Assembly: GCA_043497085.1 (NCBI GenBank)
Contig: JBIEKI010000001.1
Direction: 5' to 3' (one strand)
Source of the DNA: Thalassobacillus sp043497085
GTDB lineage: Bacteria > Bacillota > Bacilli > Bacillales > Halobacillaceae
DNA: 64,000 nucleotides
Shown here: piece by piece, positions 16,768-24,199 of the stretch
How positions within the stretch are numbered: position 1 is the first letter of the stretch
Layout: every line of letters begins with the position of its first letter
Notes under the pieces: model-generated
The model's database searches: none
Told to the model about the DNA's origin: nothing
What the model saw: the letters and a program-made list of their open reading frames with translations, nothing else
Made by a program: the position numbers and the translations under genes

Positions 16768-16950
16768 ATGGCTAATAACAAGCATAAAACAGGCGAAAAA
16801 GCACCAGAAGGCGGCACTTACAAAGTAGAAAGTCTTGTGAATGGCGGGGACGCCAGCAAGGATGATACATCTATTAAATTAGAAAAAGGCGAACAGTTCC
16901 CTCCTTCTACGGAAACGGGCGAAGCAGCGTACTGGACGAAAACTTCATAA
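16768..16950 (+). CDS. yjzC: YjzC family small protein
   Basis: 60 residues, hydrophilic, matching YjzC of Bacillus: an N-terminal K(T)GEKAPEGGTYKV, then IKLEKGEQFPPSTETGEAAYWT. Family members are small cytoplasmic proteins of unknown function. AGGAGG ends 10 nt before the chosen ATG; two earlier ATGs (16759 and 16762) in the same frame are closer to the site and cannot be excluded. Followed by its own terminator. Confidence 0.85.
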   Translation: MANNKHKTGEKAPEGGTYKVESLVNGGDASKDDTSIKLEKGEQFPPSTETGEAAYWTKTS

Positions 16951-16955
16951 TATAT

Positions 16956-16997
16956 AATAAAGCAGCCTTCTGATATCAGGGAGGCTGCTTTATTATT
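16956..16997 (+). terminator. Terminator of yjzC
   Basis: AATAAAGCAGCCT / AGGCTGCTTTATT perfect stem with a 13-nt loop, followed by a TTATT tail. Confidence 0.88.
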
Positions 16998-17048
16998 TAG
17001 TAGTTAATGGTAAAATATAGATAGTTTTAACAGAGAGGGTGGCAGTTT

Positions 17049-18050
17049 ATGAGTAATCTGACAACCCGGGAACGGGTATTGGTTTTGAAAAATGTGCTCG
17101 AAAAATACACGGATGATGAAAACGAACTGACCTTAAATGAAATTGTCGACCGCCTACATAAAGAATTCGACCAAAACTACGATTTTAATAAACGTTTGAT
17201 TAAAGAAGACCTCAACACGTTCGAGACGTCCAATGTCATCGATCTGATCGTCAACCAGGAGATGAATGGCAAGCCGAAATATTACAGTTTCCAGAACCGC
17301 CTGTTTGAAATTCAGGAACTCCGGCTCTTAAGCGATGCCGTCGTGTCTGCCCGGTTCATTACCAAGAAAGAAAAAGAGCGGCTGATCGGAAAAATCAAGC
17401 AGCTGACGAGTGAAAATCTCGCCGCCAAACTGGAGAACCAGATTCATATCGATCATGAAACAGCGCATAGCCAGTCCAGCAAAGTTAAATATGCCATTTA
17501 TAATTTACATAACGCTATCAACGACCATAAAACGATTAAGTTCCAATATGGCAGGTACAACGTGAAGAAAGAATTCATCCTGAGCAGGGACGGGAAAACG
17601 TATCATCTTCATCCGTATGCTTTAGTGTGGAATCAGGACTATTATTACTTGATCGGCTGGTCGCCGGAATATCAGGATCTCCGTCATTTCCGTGTCGACC
17701 GGATCGTGAAATTGCAAATCACGGCGGAGGAGTTCAAGCAGCAGGATGACTTTGATATTTCGCAGTACACCCACCAGCTCTTTAACATGTTCACCGGAAC
17801 CGAACAATGGATCGAAATCAAATTTGCCGACCATCTGATCAACGTCATCATCGACCGGTTTGGAAAAAACGTCCCGATCAAAGAAGGGAGCGACGGCTAT
17901 TTCACATTGAAAACGAAAGCAGTCCTAAGCGACGGCCTCGTCGGATGGCTGCTGACTTGGGGGAGCAGTGCGGAAGTAATCGGCCCGCCGGAGCTGAAGG
18001 ATAAAATCAAAGCGGAAGCGGAGAAAATGTATAAGCTGTATCATAGGTGA
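17049..18050 (+). CDS. WYL-domain transcriptional regulator
   Basis: 333 residues: an N-terminal winged-helix region (RERVLVLKNVLEKYTDDENELTLNEIVDRL, about 7-50) and a central WYL domain (NAINDHKTIKFQYGRYN... to YYYLIGWSPEYQDLRHFRVDRI, about 155-225). The signature here is YYLIGWSPE with FRVDRI. A WCX-like C-terminal domain follows (WIEIKFADHLINVIIDRFG, near 255-330). Such proteins are ligand-responsive DNA-binding regulators. It is monocistronic and its target is not evident from the neighbours. ATG preceded by GAGAGGGTGG. Confidence 0.87.
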   Translation: MSNLTTRERVLVLKNVLEKYTDDENELTLNEIVDRLHKEFDQNYDFNKRLIKEDLNTFETSNVIDLIVNQEMNGKPKYYSFQNRLFEIQELRLLSDAVVSARFITKKEKERLIGKIKQLTSENLAAKLENQIHIDHETAHSQSSKVKYAIYNLHNAINDHKTIKFQYGRYNVKKEFILSRDGKTYHLHPYALVWNQDYYYLIGWSPEYQDLRHFRVDRIVKLQITAEEFKQQDDFDISQYTHQLFNMFTGTEQWIEIKFADHLINVIIDRFGKNVPIKEGSDGYFTLKTKAVLSDGLVGWLLTWGSSAEVIGPPELKDKIKAEAEKMYKLYHR

Positions 18051-18057
18051 GTAGATG

Positions 18058-18094
18058 AAAAAGCACAGAGCATCGATAAGCTCTGTGCTTTTTC
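18058..18094. terminator. Bidirectional terminator between WYL regulator and fdhA
   Basis: AAAAAGCACAGAGC / GCTCTGTGCTTTTT stem with an 8-nt loop; A run and T run on either side allow it to serve both converging genes. Confidence 0.92.
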
Positions 18095-18101
18095 TAGTTT
18101 T

Positions 18102-19316
18102 TTATCTTAGCATTCCGTGTGGGTCGATTACGAATTTTTTCGAAACACCACTGTCAAAATCACTATACCCCTGTGGAGCTTCATCCAGTGAAATGACGGT
18201 AGCATTGACTGCTTCCGCAATATTCGCTTTCCCATTCAGGATGGCCATCATCAGCTGGCGGTGGTACTGCATCACAGGTGTCTGCCCGGTGACGAAATGA
18301 TGGGCTTTCGACCATCCAAGCCCGAATCTGACTTTCAATGAACCTTGTTTGGCATCTTCATCTTCCGCCCCAGGGTCTTCTGTGACATAAAGTCCGGGGA
18401 TACCCATTTTACCTCCAGCTTCCACGACATCCATCATCGTGTTCAGTACAATTGCAGGTGCTTCTTCATGATCGGTACCGTGGCCATAAGCTTCAAAACC
18501 GACAGCATCAACAGCGCAGTCGACTTCCGGAACGCCTAAAATCTGTTCAATCAGCTCACCAGGGTCGTCATGCTCTTTCAGGTTAATTGTTTCACAACCG
18601 AAACTTCTTGCCTGTGCTAACCGTTCTTCCTTCAGATCTCCCACAATGACGACCGACGCTCCTAATAACTGGGCAGAGTGAGCTGCCGCAAGCCCTACAG
18701 GTCCGGCTCCCGCCACATATACGGTCGAACCGGTAGTCACACCGGCACTGATTGCACCATGATAACCAGTAGGAAAAATATCAGACAGCATCGTCAAATC
18801 TAAAATTTTTTCCATCGCTTTTTCTTTGTCGGGGAACTTAAGTAATTGAAAGTCCGCATATGGAACCATGACGTATTCCGACTGGCCGCCAACCCAGCCG
18901 CCCATATCTACATAGCCGTAAGCTCCTCCAGGGCGCTCGGGGTTGACGTTCAGACAAATATGCGTGTCCTGGCGTTTGCACATTTTACACCGTCCGCATG
19001 CCACGTTGAAAGGGACAGATACAATATCTCCTTTCTTGATAAATTCCACATCACGTCCAACTTCAATAACTTCACCAGTAATTTCATGACCGAGCACAAG
19101 CCCTGACGGGGCAGTCGTACGTCCGCGCACCATATGCTGGTCACTTCCGCAAATATTCGTAACGATATTCTTCAAAATTACCCCATGTTCACACTTCCGG
19201 CCTGCATTACTTTTCGGAACACCTGGGCCTTCATGAAGCACCAGATCCGGAAAGCTGATATCCTGCACTTCGACACTGCCAGCACCCGTATAAACGACTC
19301 CACGGTTATCTGCCAA
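18102..19316 (-). CDS. fdhA: Glutathione-independent formaldehyde dehydrogenase, zinc-dependent
   Basis: 404 residues of the medium-chain alcohol dehydrogenase family, closest in layout to the Pseudomonas-type dismutating formaldehyde dehydrogenase. It oxidises formaldehyde with tightly bound NAD in the cytoplasm. Visible: catalytic-zinc region NICGSDQHMVRG, GLVLGHE, structural-zinc loop CGRCKMCKRQDTHIC, and the NAD fold VAGAGPVGLAAAHSAQLLG. The start is TTG at 19316, because AAAGGAGAGG lies 8 nt upstream and the product then begins ADNRGVVY as in relatives. A cre-like site overlaps its promoter region. Confidence 0.9.
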   Translation of the reverse strand: MADNRGVVYTGAGSVEVQDISFPDLVLHEGPGVPKSNAGRKCEHGVILKNIVTNICGSDQHMVRGRTTAPSGLVLGHEITGEVIEVGRDVEFIKKGDIVSVPFNVACGRCKMCKRQDTHICLNVNPERPGGAYGYVDMGGWVGGQSEYVMVPYADFQLLKFPDKEKAMEKILDLTMLSDIFPTGYHGAISAGVTTGSTVYVAGAGPVGLAAAHSAQLLGASVVIVGDLKEERLAQARSFGCETINLKEHDDPGELIEQILGVPEVDCAVDAVGFEAYGHGTDHEEAPAIVLNTMMDVVEAGGKMGIPGLYVTEDPGAEDEDAKQGSLKVRFGLGWSKAHHFVTGQTPVMQYHRQLMMAILNGKANIAEAVNATVISLDEAPQGYSDFDSGVSKKFVIDPHGMLR

Positions 19317-19399
19317 TATATATTCCTCTCCTTTAAGTAGTGTGAAGTAAGAAGCTCTGGGAAGTTGCATCTTTAAGACATTTCCCGACTTAGCATTTA

Positions 19400-19413
19400 A
19401 TAAAACGCTTACA
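19400..19413. promoter_or_regulatory. Possible CcpA cre site upstream of fdhA
   Basis: ATAAAACGCTTACA matches 12 of 14 positions of the TGAAAACGCTTACA-type cre; only the first two bases differ. It lies about 85 nt upstream of the fdhA start, between a TTGTAA -35-like and a TAAATG -10-like element on the minus strand. Confidence 0.4.
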
Positions 19414-19539
19414 TTTTACAACGATTTAAATTTATTCCTTTTACCCTTGCGTTTTTTTGTGAGGGTCTCTTTCCTATGCGGTGATACGATTTATCTACAG
19501 TAATCAATATAAAACACAACGAAAGGGAGCGTGTCAGGA

Positions 19540-20292
19540 ATGGCTAAAGAAAAGGCAAAGAAAAGTATTTTTAAACGTTGGTGGTTTTGGGTCGTCGCCG
19601 TTATTATCATAATTGGTGTTTCAGGTGGTGGAGAAGGAGAGGATACAGAAGCACAAGTGGATGTAAATCCTGCCACTGAGGCAAGTGCTGAAGAACCGGC
19701 AGAGGAACCTGTGACAGAAGAGAAAGAAACAGCTGAAACAGAAGGTGCGGGAGAAACAGAAGCAGAGGAGACAGCAACTGAGGAAGAAGTAGTAGAAGAA
19801 GATACTGAACCTGAGCCTGTAACGTATTCCAGCGGGATGTATGAAGTTGGCACTGAAATTGAACCAGGAATCTATTACAATCCAGACGGCAGTGTCTATG
19901 CGGAAAGGTTAGCAGGATTCAGTGGTGAACTCGACGATATTATCGCTAATGCAAATCCAAACGGACCATATTACATGGAAATTAAAGAATCTGATGCGGC
20001 CGTCAGTTTTGGGAATGGTGGCTGGAGATTGTATGATGGTGCTGAAAAAGAGCGGCATGATATCAAGAAATCATTTTCCAGTGGAATCTATCTGGTTGGT
20101 GTAGATATTGAACCTGGCAAGTACAAACTTGAAGGGGACGGCATCTACTGGGCAAGACTAAGTGGAGTAAGCCTGGAAATGACGGATATTATCGCTAACG
20201 GTAATCCTACCGGTGGAAGTGCCATCGTAGAAGTTTCACCTAATGACTTTGCTTTTGAAGTAAGCGGTGGTGAATGGACAAAAGTGGAATAA
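19540..20292 (+). CDS. Membrane-anchored protein with acidic linker and duplicated C-terminal module
   Basis: 250 residues. After a basic N-terminus (KEKAKKSIFKRW) there is one hydrophobic anchor (WWFWVVAVIIIIGV), then a Glu/Thr-rich linker of about 75 residues. Two copies of a module of about 75 residues follow. Each copy has (Y/I)(E/L)VG(T/V)(E/D)IEPG(I/K)Y, an (E/W)ARL(A/S)G segment and DIIAN(A/G)NP(N/T)G. The N-in topology would put the modules outside the cell. Family and function are unknown to me. The ATG at 19540 has GAAAGGGAG 10 nt upstream. Monocistronic with a terminator. Confidence 0.75.
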   Translation: MAKEKAKKSIFKRWWFWVVAVIIIIGVSGGGEGEDTEAQVDVNPATEASAEEPAEEPVTEEKETAETEGAGETEAEETATEEEVVEEDTEPEPVTYSSGMYEVGTEIEPGIYYNPDGSVYAERLAGFSGELDDIIANANPNGPYYMEIKESDAAVSFGNGGWRLYDGAEKERHDIKKSFSSGIYLVGVDIEPGKYKLEGDGIYWARLSGVSLEMTDIIANGNPTGGSAIVEVSPNDFAFEVSGGEWTKVE

Positions 20293-20301
20293 CTAGCAAG
20301 T

Positions 20302-20328
20302 AAGAGCGGGCTTTTCCGCTCTTTATTT
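20302..20328 (+). terminator. Terminator of the duplicated-module gene
   Basis: AAGAGCGG / CCGCTCTT stem with a 6-nt loop and a T-rich tail. Confidence 0.85.
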
Positions 20329-20388
20329 GAGTATGGGGAGGAAAAAGATGGCAGTAATCGAATGTAACTAGTAGAGAGGAGTATATCT

Positions 20389-20769
20389 ATGGAAAAAATC
20401 GAAGCAGTATTAAAGGATTACTTCCAGGCATGGAATGAAGGTTTTGTAAGCAAAAGCGGAAAAACGATACGTAAATTCATGTCCAGGAACTTCGTTGGCT
20501 ACTGGGCGCACTCCAATCTCGAACAGCCTGATCAATACAAGTATGATGAGTATGACCTGGATGCCGTGTTACAACAATATGGGGATGCCGAGAAAAGTTT
20601 TGAAGCGGCATCGATTACTGAAAGACACAAGGGAAAAGAATATCTTGTGCTGGGGAGGGAAATCAACCGGATAAACGGGGATCCATACCCTGCTCAGTGT
20701 ATGTTTGTCTGGAGAAAAGAAGGTGGGGAATGGAAGTTAGTAAGGGAATATATTGAACTGGAGCGATGA
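20389..20769 (+). CDS. Small NTF2-like (SnoaL/DUF4440-type) hypothetical protein
   Basis: 126 residues. The pattern suggests an NTF2-like alpha+beta cone: MEKIEAVLKDYFQAWNEGF at the N-terminus, FMSRNFVGYWAHSN, and a C-terminal beta strand CMFVWRKEGGEWKLVREYIEL typical of the SnoaL/DUF4440 group. Those proteins bind small ligands or are enzymes; nothing here fixes a substrate. AGAGGAG precedes ATG by 8 nt. The gene is followed by the third 21-bp repeat array. Confidence 0.6.
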   Translation: MEKIEAVLKDYFQAWNEGFVSKSGKTIRKFMSRNFVGYWAHSNLEQPDQYKYDEYDLDAVLQQYGDAEKSFEAASITERHKGKEYLVLGREINRINGDPYPAQCMFVWRKEGGEWKLVREYIELER

Positions 20770-20811
20770 GAGCCAGAAAGTGCTGTGTATTCCTTTTTAG
20801 GTTAGGATATT

Positions 20812-20967
20812 TGTCTAGAAAAGGTAAATAATTTCTAGTAAATTATTATATTAGTCTAATAAAGTACGAAAATTGTCCAGTAAATTCTTGAAAATGTCTA
20901 GTAAGTTTTTCGCTTTGTCTAGTTAACACGCTGTCCTGTCTAGTATTCCTGCTACTTGTCTAGTAAA
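20812..20967. repeat. 21-bp tandem repeat array, 8 units (array 3, TGTCTAGTAA core)
   Basis: The core TGTCTAGTAA or a close variant occurs at 20812, 20832, 20853, 20874, 20895, 20916, 20937 and 20957, i.e. every 20-21 bp. The 11 bp between cores are unrelated. It lies between the converging NTF2-like gene and desR, just before the desR terminator. On the minus strand the core reads LLD at heptad spacing, broken by stop codons. Confidence 0.85.
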
Positions 20968-20973
20968 ACATTC

Positions 20974-21019
20974 AAAAACAGCCATGCCCCCTTACAAGGA
21001 TAAGGGGCATGGCTGTTTA
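20974..21019 (-). terminator. Terminator of desR
   Basis: AAACAGCCATGCCCC / GGGGCATGGCTGTTT stem, long and G/C rich, followed on the minus strand by a T run. Confidence 0.9.
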
Positions 21020-21033
21020 ATTTATGGCTGTTT

Positions 21034-21633
21034 TTATTTGAACCAGCCTTTTTCCTTAAAACGAGATATGGCTTCGATCCGGTTGCCGACCTCTAGTTTA
21101 TCCAATATCACTGAAATATAATTACGGACGGTGCCGGGGGTAATGTACAGCTGCTTTGAAATTTCTTTCGTGTTCTTCCCGTCAGCCATCAGCTGGATGA
21201 CTTGGACTTCCCGTTCCGTCAATGGGTTTTCATCGCCGTAAGCGAGATCCACCAGCTCTGGAGCATAGATGCGCTGACCTTCCATGATTTTGCGGATTGA
21301 AATTGCCAGTTCCTCACTTGGGCTGTCTTTCAGCAAATAACCACTTACGCCCGCTTTCTGTGCCCGCTCAAAATAACCCGCTCTTGCGAAGGTGGTCAGT
21401 ATGATGATTTTACATGGGTGATCTTTCAATTCTTCCGCGGCCTCGAGACCCGTTTTTATAGGCATTTCGATATCCATGATACATATATCCGGGTTGTGTT
21501 TCTTTACCAGTTCGCAGGCTTCTTCCCCATTTTTTGCACTTCCAACGACTTCCATATTCTCTTCCAGGTCAAGCAGTGAGCCGAGCGCTCCTAACAGCAT
21601 GCGCTGGTCTTCGGCAATGACAATACGAATCAT
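21034..21633 (-). CDS. desR: Response regulator DesR
   Basis: 199 residues, NarL/FixJ family: receiver domain with phosphorylated Asp54 (CIMDIEMP) and LuxR-type helix-turn-helix (NPLTEREVQVIQLMADGKNT...GTVRNYISVILDKL, about 137-195). In B. subtilis DesR activates the des desaturase gene when the membrane becomes too ordered at low temperature. The adjacent kinase and desaturase genes support that role here. Its start overlaps the kinase stop by 4 nt (ATGA), so the two are translationally coupled. Confidence 0.93.
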   Translation of the reverse strand: MIRIVIAEDQRMLLGALGSLLDLEENMEVVGSAKNGEEACELVKKHNPDICIMDIEMPIKTGLEAAEELKDHPCKIIILTTFARAGYFERAQKAGVSGYLLKDSPSEELAISIRKIMEGQRIYAPELVDLAYGDENPLTEREVQVIQLMADGKNTKEISKQLYITPGTVRNYISVILDKLEVGNRIEAISRFKEKGWFK

Positions 21634-22772
21634 CCCGATTCCTCCTGTTTCGTTTGTTGAATTACATTTGGCACTTCAATATGAAGGGTGGTTCCATTTT
21701 CTTTAGACGAAAAAACCTCCAGGCTGCCGTTGACGAACTCCAGACGTTCTTTCATTCCTTGAAGCCCATGTCCCTGGGTAACATCCCTTTCTTTAGAAAC
21801 TCCAGTTCCATTATCTTCAACTGTAATTTTTGTTTCTTTGGGTGATTGTTGAATGATAATACGGCAGACGGTTGCTTTACTATGTTTGACGACATTGGTT
21901 ACGGCTTCTTTTAAGCTCATACTCAACACATTTTCTACCAGCGGCGGGGTATGGGGGAGTTCAGCATCTCCTTCGAGCTGAAACTCAATCTGCGCCGCTT
22001 CCAGTAATTGCCGTACCCGGATAGTTTCTTCCTGGAGGTTGGCCCCCTTCATGTTGGAGACCATTTCCCGAACCTCTTTTAATGCGGTACGTGCTGTTTG
22101 ATGAATATCATGTATTTCATTCTTTGCCACATCAGGTTTGATATCAACCAATTTTCCAGCCAAATCACTTTTCAAACCGATCAAGGATAACTTTTGCCCA
22201 AGTGTATCATGTAAATCCCGTGCAATCCGCTCTCGTTCCTCGATGACGCGTAATTGAGAAATTCGTTTGTTAGCATCCTCGAGCTTTCCTTCCAAGTCGA
22301 TCCGTTTGTTTCGATAATAAATCGTGAAAGGAAGCAGAATAACGCCAAGCACGCTGATGATGATAAATGGAAGATGTGGAAAAAGCGATTCATTCTTAAT
22401 GATGAAAACAAAGGTGGTTGTCGCTACAGTCGTACTTAGATGGACGATATATAATGTCAGAAAACCCGCTTTACTGCGAATATTTCCAATGAAAAATGCC
22501 AGGAAAAGCGAGAAATAAATGTAGCCGAAAAGGATGGTCATGACGATGTTGATTGCCATTTCGATGCTTACCCAGACGTAGACCATCCAGTTGTCCGAGA
22601 TGAAAGAAAGGCGATAGGCAAGGAAAAAAAACAATACCATGAAAATACCGGAGACAATATCCAGCGCTGATGAAGAGCGGAAGATAAAAAAGAACGGCAG
22701 ACCACAAAAGATGATCCACACATAGATGCTGAGTCCTGTGTTTTTCGGGATGATATGATACCAGTTCTGCAT
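21630..22772 (-). CDS. desK: Sensor histidine kinase DesK
   Basis: 380 residues: about five N-terminal membrane segments (to about residue 155) and a linker coiled coil (KRIDLEGKLEDANKRISQL). The HisKA_3 dimerisation domain has His188 in RIARDLHDTLGQKLSLI, the same residue number as in the B. subtilis thermosensor. The HATPase domain has EAVTNVVKHS (N box) and VEDNGTGV (G1). It senses membrane fluidity or thickness and phosphorylates DesR. ATG has a GGAGG site. A hairpin separates it from des, but the three genes are collinear. Confidence 0.93.
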   Translation of the reverse strand: MQNWYHIIPKNTGLSIYVWIIFCGLPFFFIFRSSSALDIVSGIFMVLFFFLAYRLSFISDNWMVYVWVSIEMAINIVMTILFGYIYFSLFLAFFIGNIRSKAGFLTLYIVHLSTTVATTTFVFIIKNESLFPHLPFIIISVLGVILLPFTIYYRNKRIDLEGKLEDANKRISQLRVIEERERIARDLHDTLGQKLSLIGLKSDLAGKLVDIKPDVAKNEIHDIHQTARTALKEVREMVSNMKGANLQEETIRVRQLLEAAQIEFQLEGDAELPHTPPLVENVLSMSLKEAVTNVVKHSKATVCRIIIQQSPKETKITVEDNGTGVSKERDVTQGHGLQGMKERLEFVNGSLEVFSSKENGTTLHIEVPNVIQQTKQEESG

Positions 22773-22823
22773 AGTGTCCTCCTTATTTTTGACTCCGAAA
22801 CGATTATAGTTTTATTTTACAGC

Positions 22824-22861
22824 AAAACACCCATTCCATGCTGTATGAATGGGTGTTTTTG
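22824..22861 (-). terminator. Terminator between des and desKR
   Basis: AAAACACCCATTC / GAATGGGTGTTTT stem with a 10-nt loop. It may insulate or attenuate transcription from des into desK. Confidence 0.85.
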
Positions 22862-22863
22862 AA

Positions 22864-23922
22864 TTATTTTTGTTGAAAGCTTGGCTGTTTGCGCGCCAGG
22901 TTAGTAGTGGTTGTTGCGGGCTTGCGCAGTTGCTGTTTCATTTCTTTAAAGCTGATGAATTTTTTATTTTTCTCGTCATAAAGACGGAAGCGGATCGATT
23001 CTAAACTGGAAGCGATTGTAATAGTGGTCGCTTTTTGAAGCGGCGGTGTTGACTCATGCGCTTCTTCCAGGTGATAGTTAGGAACCCGTGGACTTAAGTG
23101 ATGCACATGGTGAAAGCCGATACTCCCGGATATCCATTGCAGCACTTTCGGAAGTTTATAATAAGAACTTCCGTCTACGGCAGCCTTCACAAAATCCCAC
23201 TCACTTTCCTCTTCAAAATAGGAATCCTCAAACTGATGCTGGACATAAAATAACCAGATTCCCAGAAAACCTGCTACATAAAGAACTGGGATTTGAATGA
23301 TAAGGAATGCCTGCCAGCCAATTGCCCAGATGAGAAGGGAATAGATGACTGCGATAGATGCATTGGTCAAATAAGTGTTCATACGCTCTTTTCGCTTCGC
23401 ATCTTTCCGGTTGAAACGATTGGAGTATAAGAACAAGTGAAATGGTCCAAGGCCAAACATAACGAATGGATTACGATATAAGCGATAAGCCAGACGCTGC
23501 CATACATTTGCTTCTTTATATTCGTCGACGGTCATTACCCAAATGTCACCGGTGCCACGCTTATCCAGATTCCCGCTGGTTGCATGGTGGATGGCATGTT
23601 CCCGTTTCCATTTTTCAAAGGGAAACATCGTAAGAATACCAGTAATGTTACCAATGATCCGGTTGGCTTTACTACTTTTAAAGAACGATTGGTGGGTACA
23701 GTCATGGAAGATGATGAACATCCGGACGACAAAACCACCTGCTAAACTGGCTAGAGCTACGGTCAGCCACACCGAAACAGATAAACTTTGGTAAGCAAGG
23801 AACCATAACACGAAGAATGGTGCCAGTGTGTTGATCAACTGCCTGATTCCAGCCAACATATCAGGCTTAGCAAAAGCAGAAACATTTTTTCGTAATTGTG
23901 CTTGTTTTTTTTGATTAGTCAT
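22864..23922 (-). CDS. des: Acyl-lipid desaturase Des
   Basis: 352 residues, membrane-bound fatty acid desaturase that introduces double bonds into phospholipid acyl chains to restore fluidity after cold shock. The three di-iron histidine boxes are intact: HDCTHQ (73-78), HAIHH (109-113) and HHVHH (271-275). Hydrophobic pairs lie at about 30-70 and 185-228. The 70-residue C-terminal tail is basic and cytoplasmic. It is followed by desK-desR, which should control it; a candidate promoter and DesR operator lie upstream. Confidence 0.95.
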   Translation of the reverse strand: MTNQKKQAQLRKNVSAFAKPDMLAGIRQLINTLAPFFVLWFLAYQSLSVSVWLTVALASLAGGFVVRMFIIFHDCTHQSFFKSSKANRIIGNITGILTMFPFEKWKREHAIHHATSGNLDKRGTGDIWVMTVDEYKEANVWQRLAYRLYRNPFVMFGLGPFHLFLYSNRFNRKDAKRKERMNTYLTNASIAVIYSLLIWAIGWQAFLIIQIPVLYVAGFLGIWLFYVQHQFEDSYFEEESEWDFVKAAVDGSSYYKLPKVLQWISGSIGFHHVHHLSPRVPNYHLEEAHESTPPLQKATTITIASSLESIRFRLYDEKNKKFISFKEMKQQLRKPATTTTNLARKQPSFQQK

Positions 23923-23977
23923 GGGATTAACTCCTTATGATACATACTTTTTTGCGGCTTTTAATTACGCCACCTTT

Positions 23978-24006
23978 ATCATAAAGAATCCGTGTCATGG
24001 TTGTAA
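23978..24006 (-). promoter_or_regulatory. Sigma-A promoter of des
   Basis: On the minus strand: -35 TTACAA (24001-24006), 17-bp spacer, -10 TATGAT (23978-23983), 56 nt before the start codon. Confidence 0.65.
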
Positions 24007-24035
24007 GACATAAACGTCAGGTAGGATACATGACA
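23993..24035. promoter_or_regulatory. Candidate DesR operator
   Basis: Inverted repeat TGTCATG (23993-23999) ... CATGACA (24029-24035), with GACATAAACGTC between, overlapping and extending upstream of the des -35 region, where DesR binds in B. subtilis. Confidence 0.45.
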
Positions 24036-24071
24036 AATATCATATATCCTGCCTTGGGTTCTCCAATATCT

Positions 24072-24109
24072 GGATGTCCCGGGGAACTCAGCATGGATGT
24101 TCCGCGGAA
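24072..24109. repeat. Pair of 15-bp palindromic direct repeats upstream of the VWA gene
   Basis: GGATGTCCCGGGGAA (24072-24086) and GGATGTTCCGCGGAA (24095-24109), 23 bp apart. Each centre is palindromic (CCCGGG; TTCCGCGGAA). They lie about 90-130 bp before the VWA start and could be operators or Noc-like sites. Confidence 0.5.
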
Positions 24110-24199
24110 ATACCTTTACATTTTTCAGGGAGGGTGGATAGGGGAAGGGGTGCTATCCTCTAACCATAAACAATATATTTCCTAGAGGAGTGTTGTAAC

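Noticed and set aside
20812..20967. CRISPR array
   Set aside because: Units are only 21 bp with a 10-bp core and 11-bp spacers, too short for repeat and spacer, and no cas genes are present.
24072..24109. Noc-binding sites
   Set aside because: Only 9-10 of 14 positions match the consensus, so I list them as unexplained palindromic repeats.
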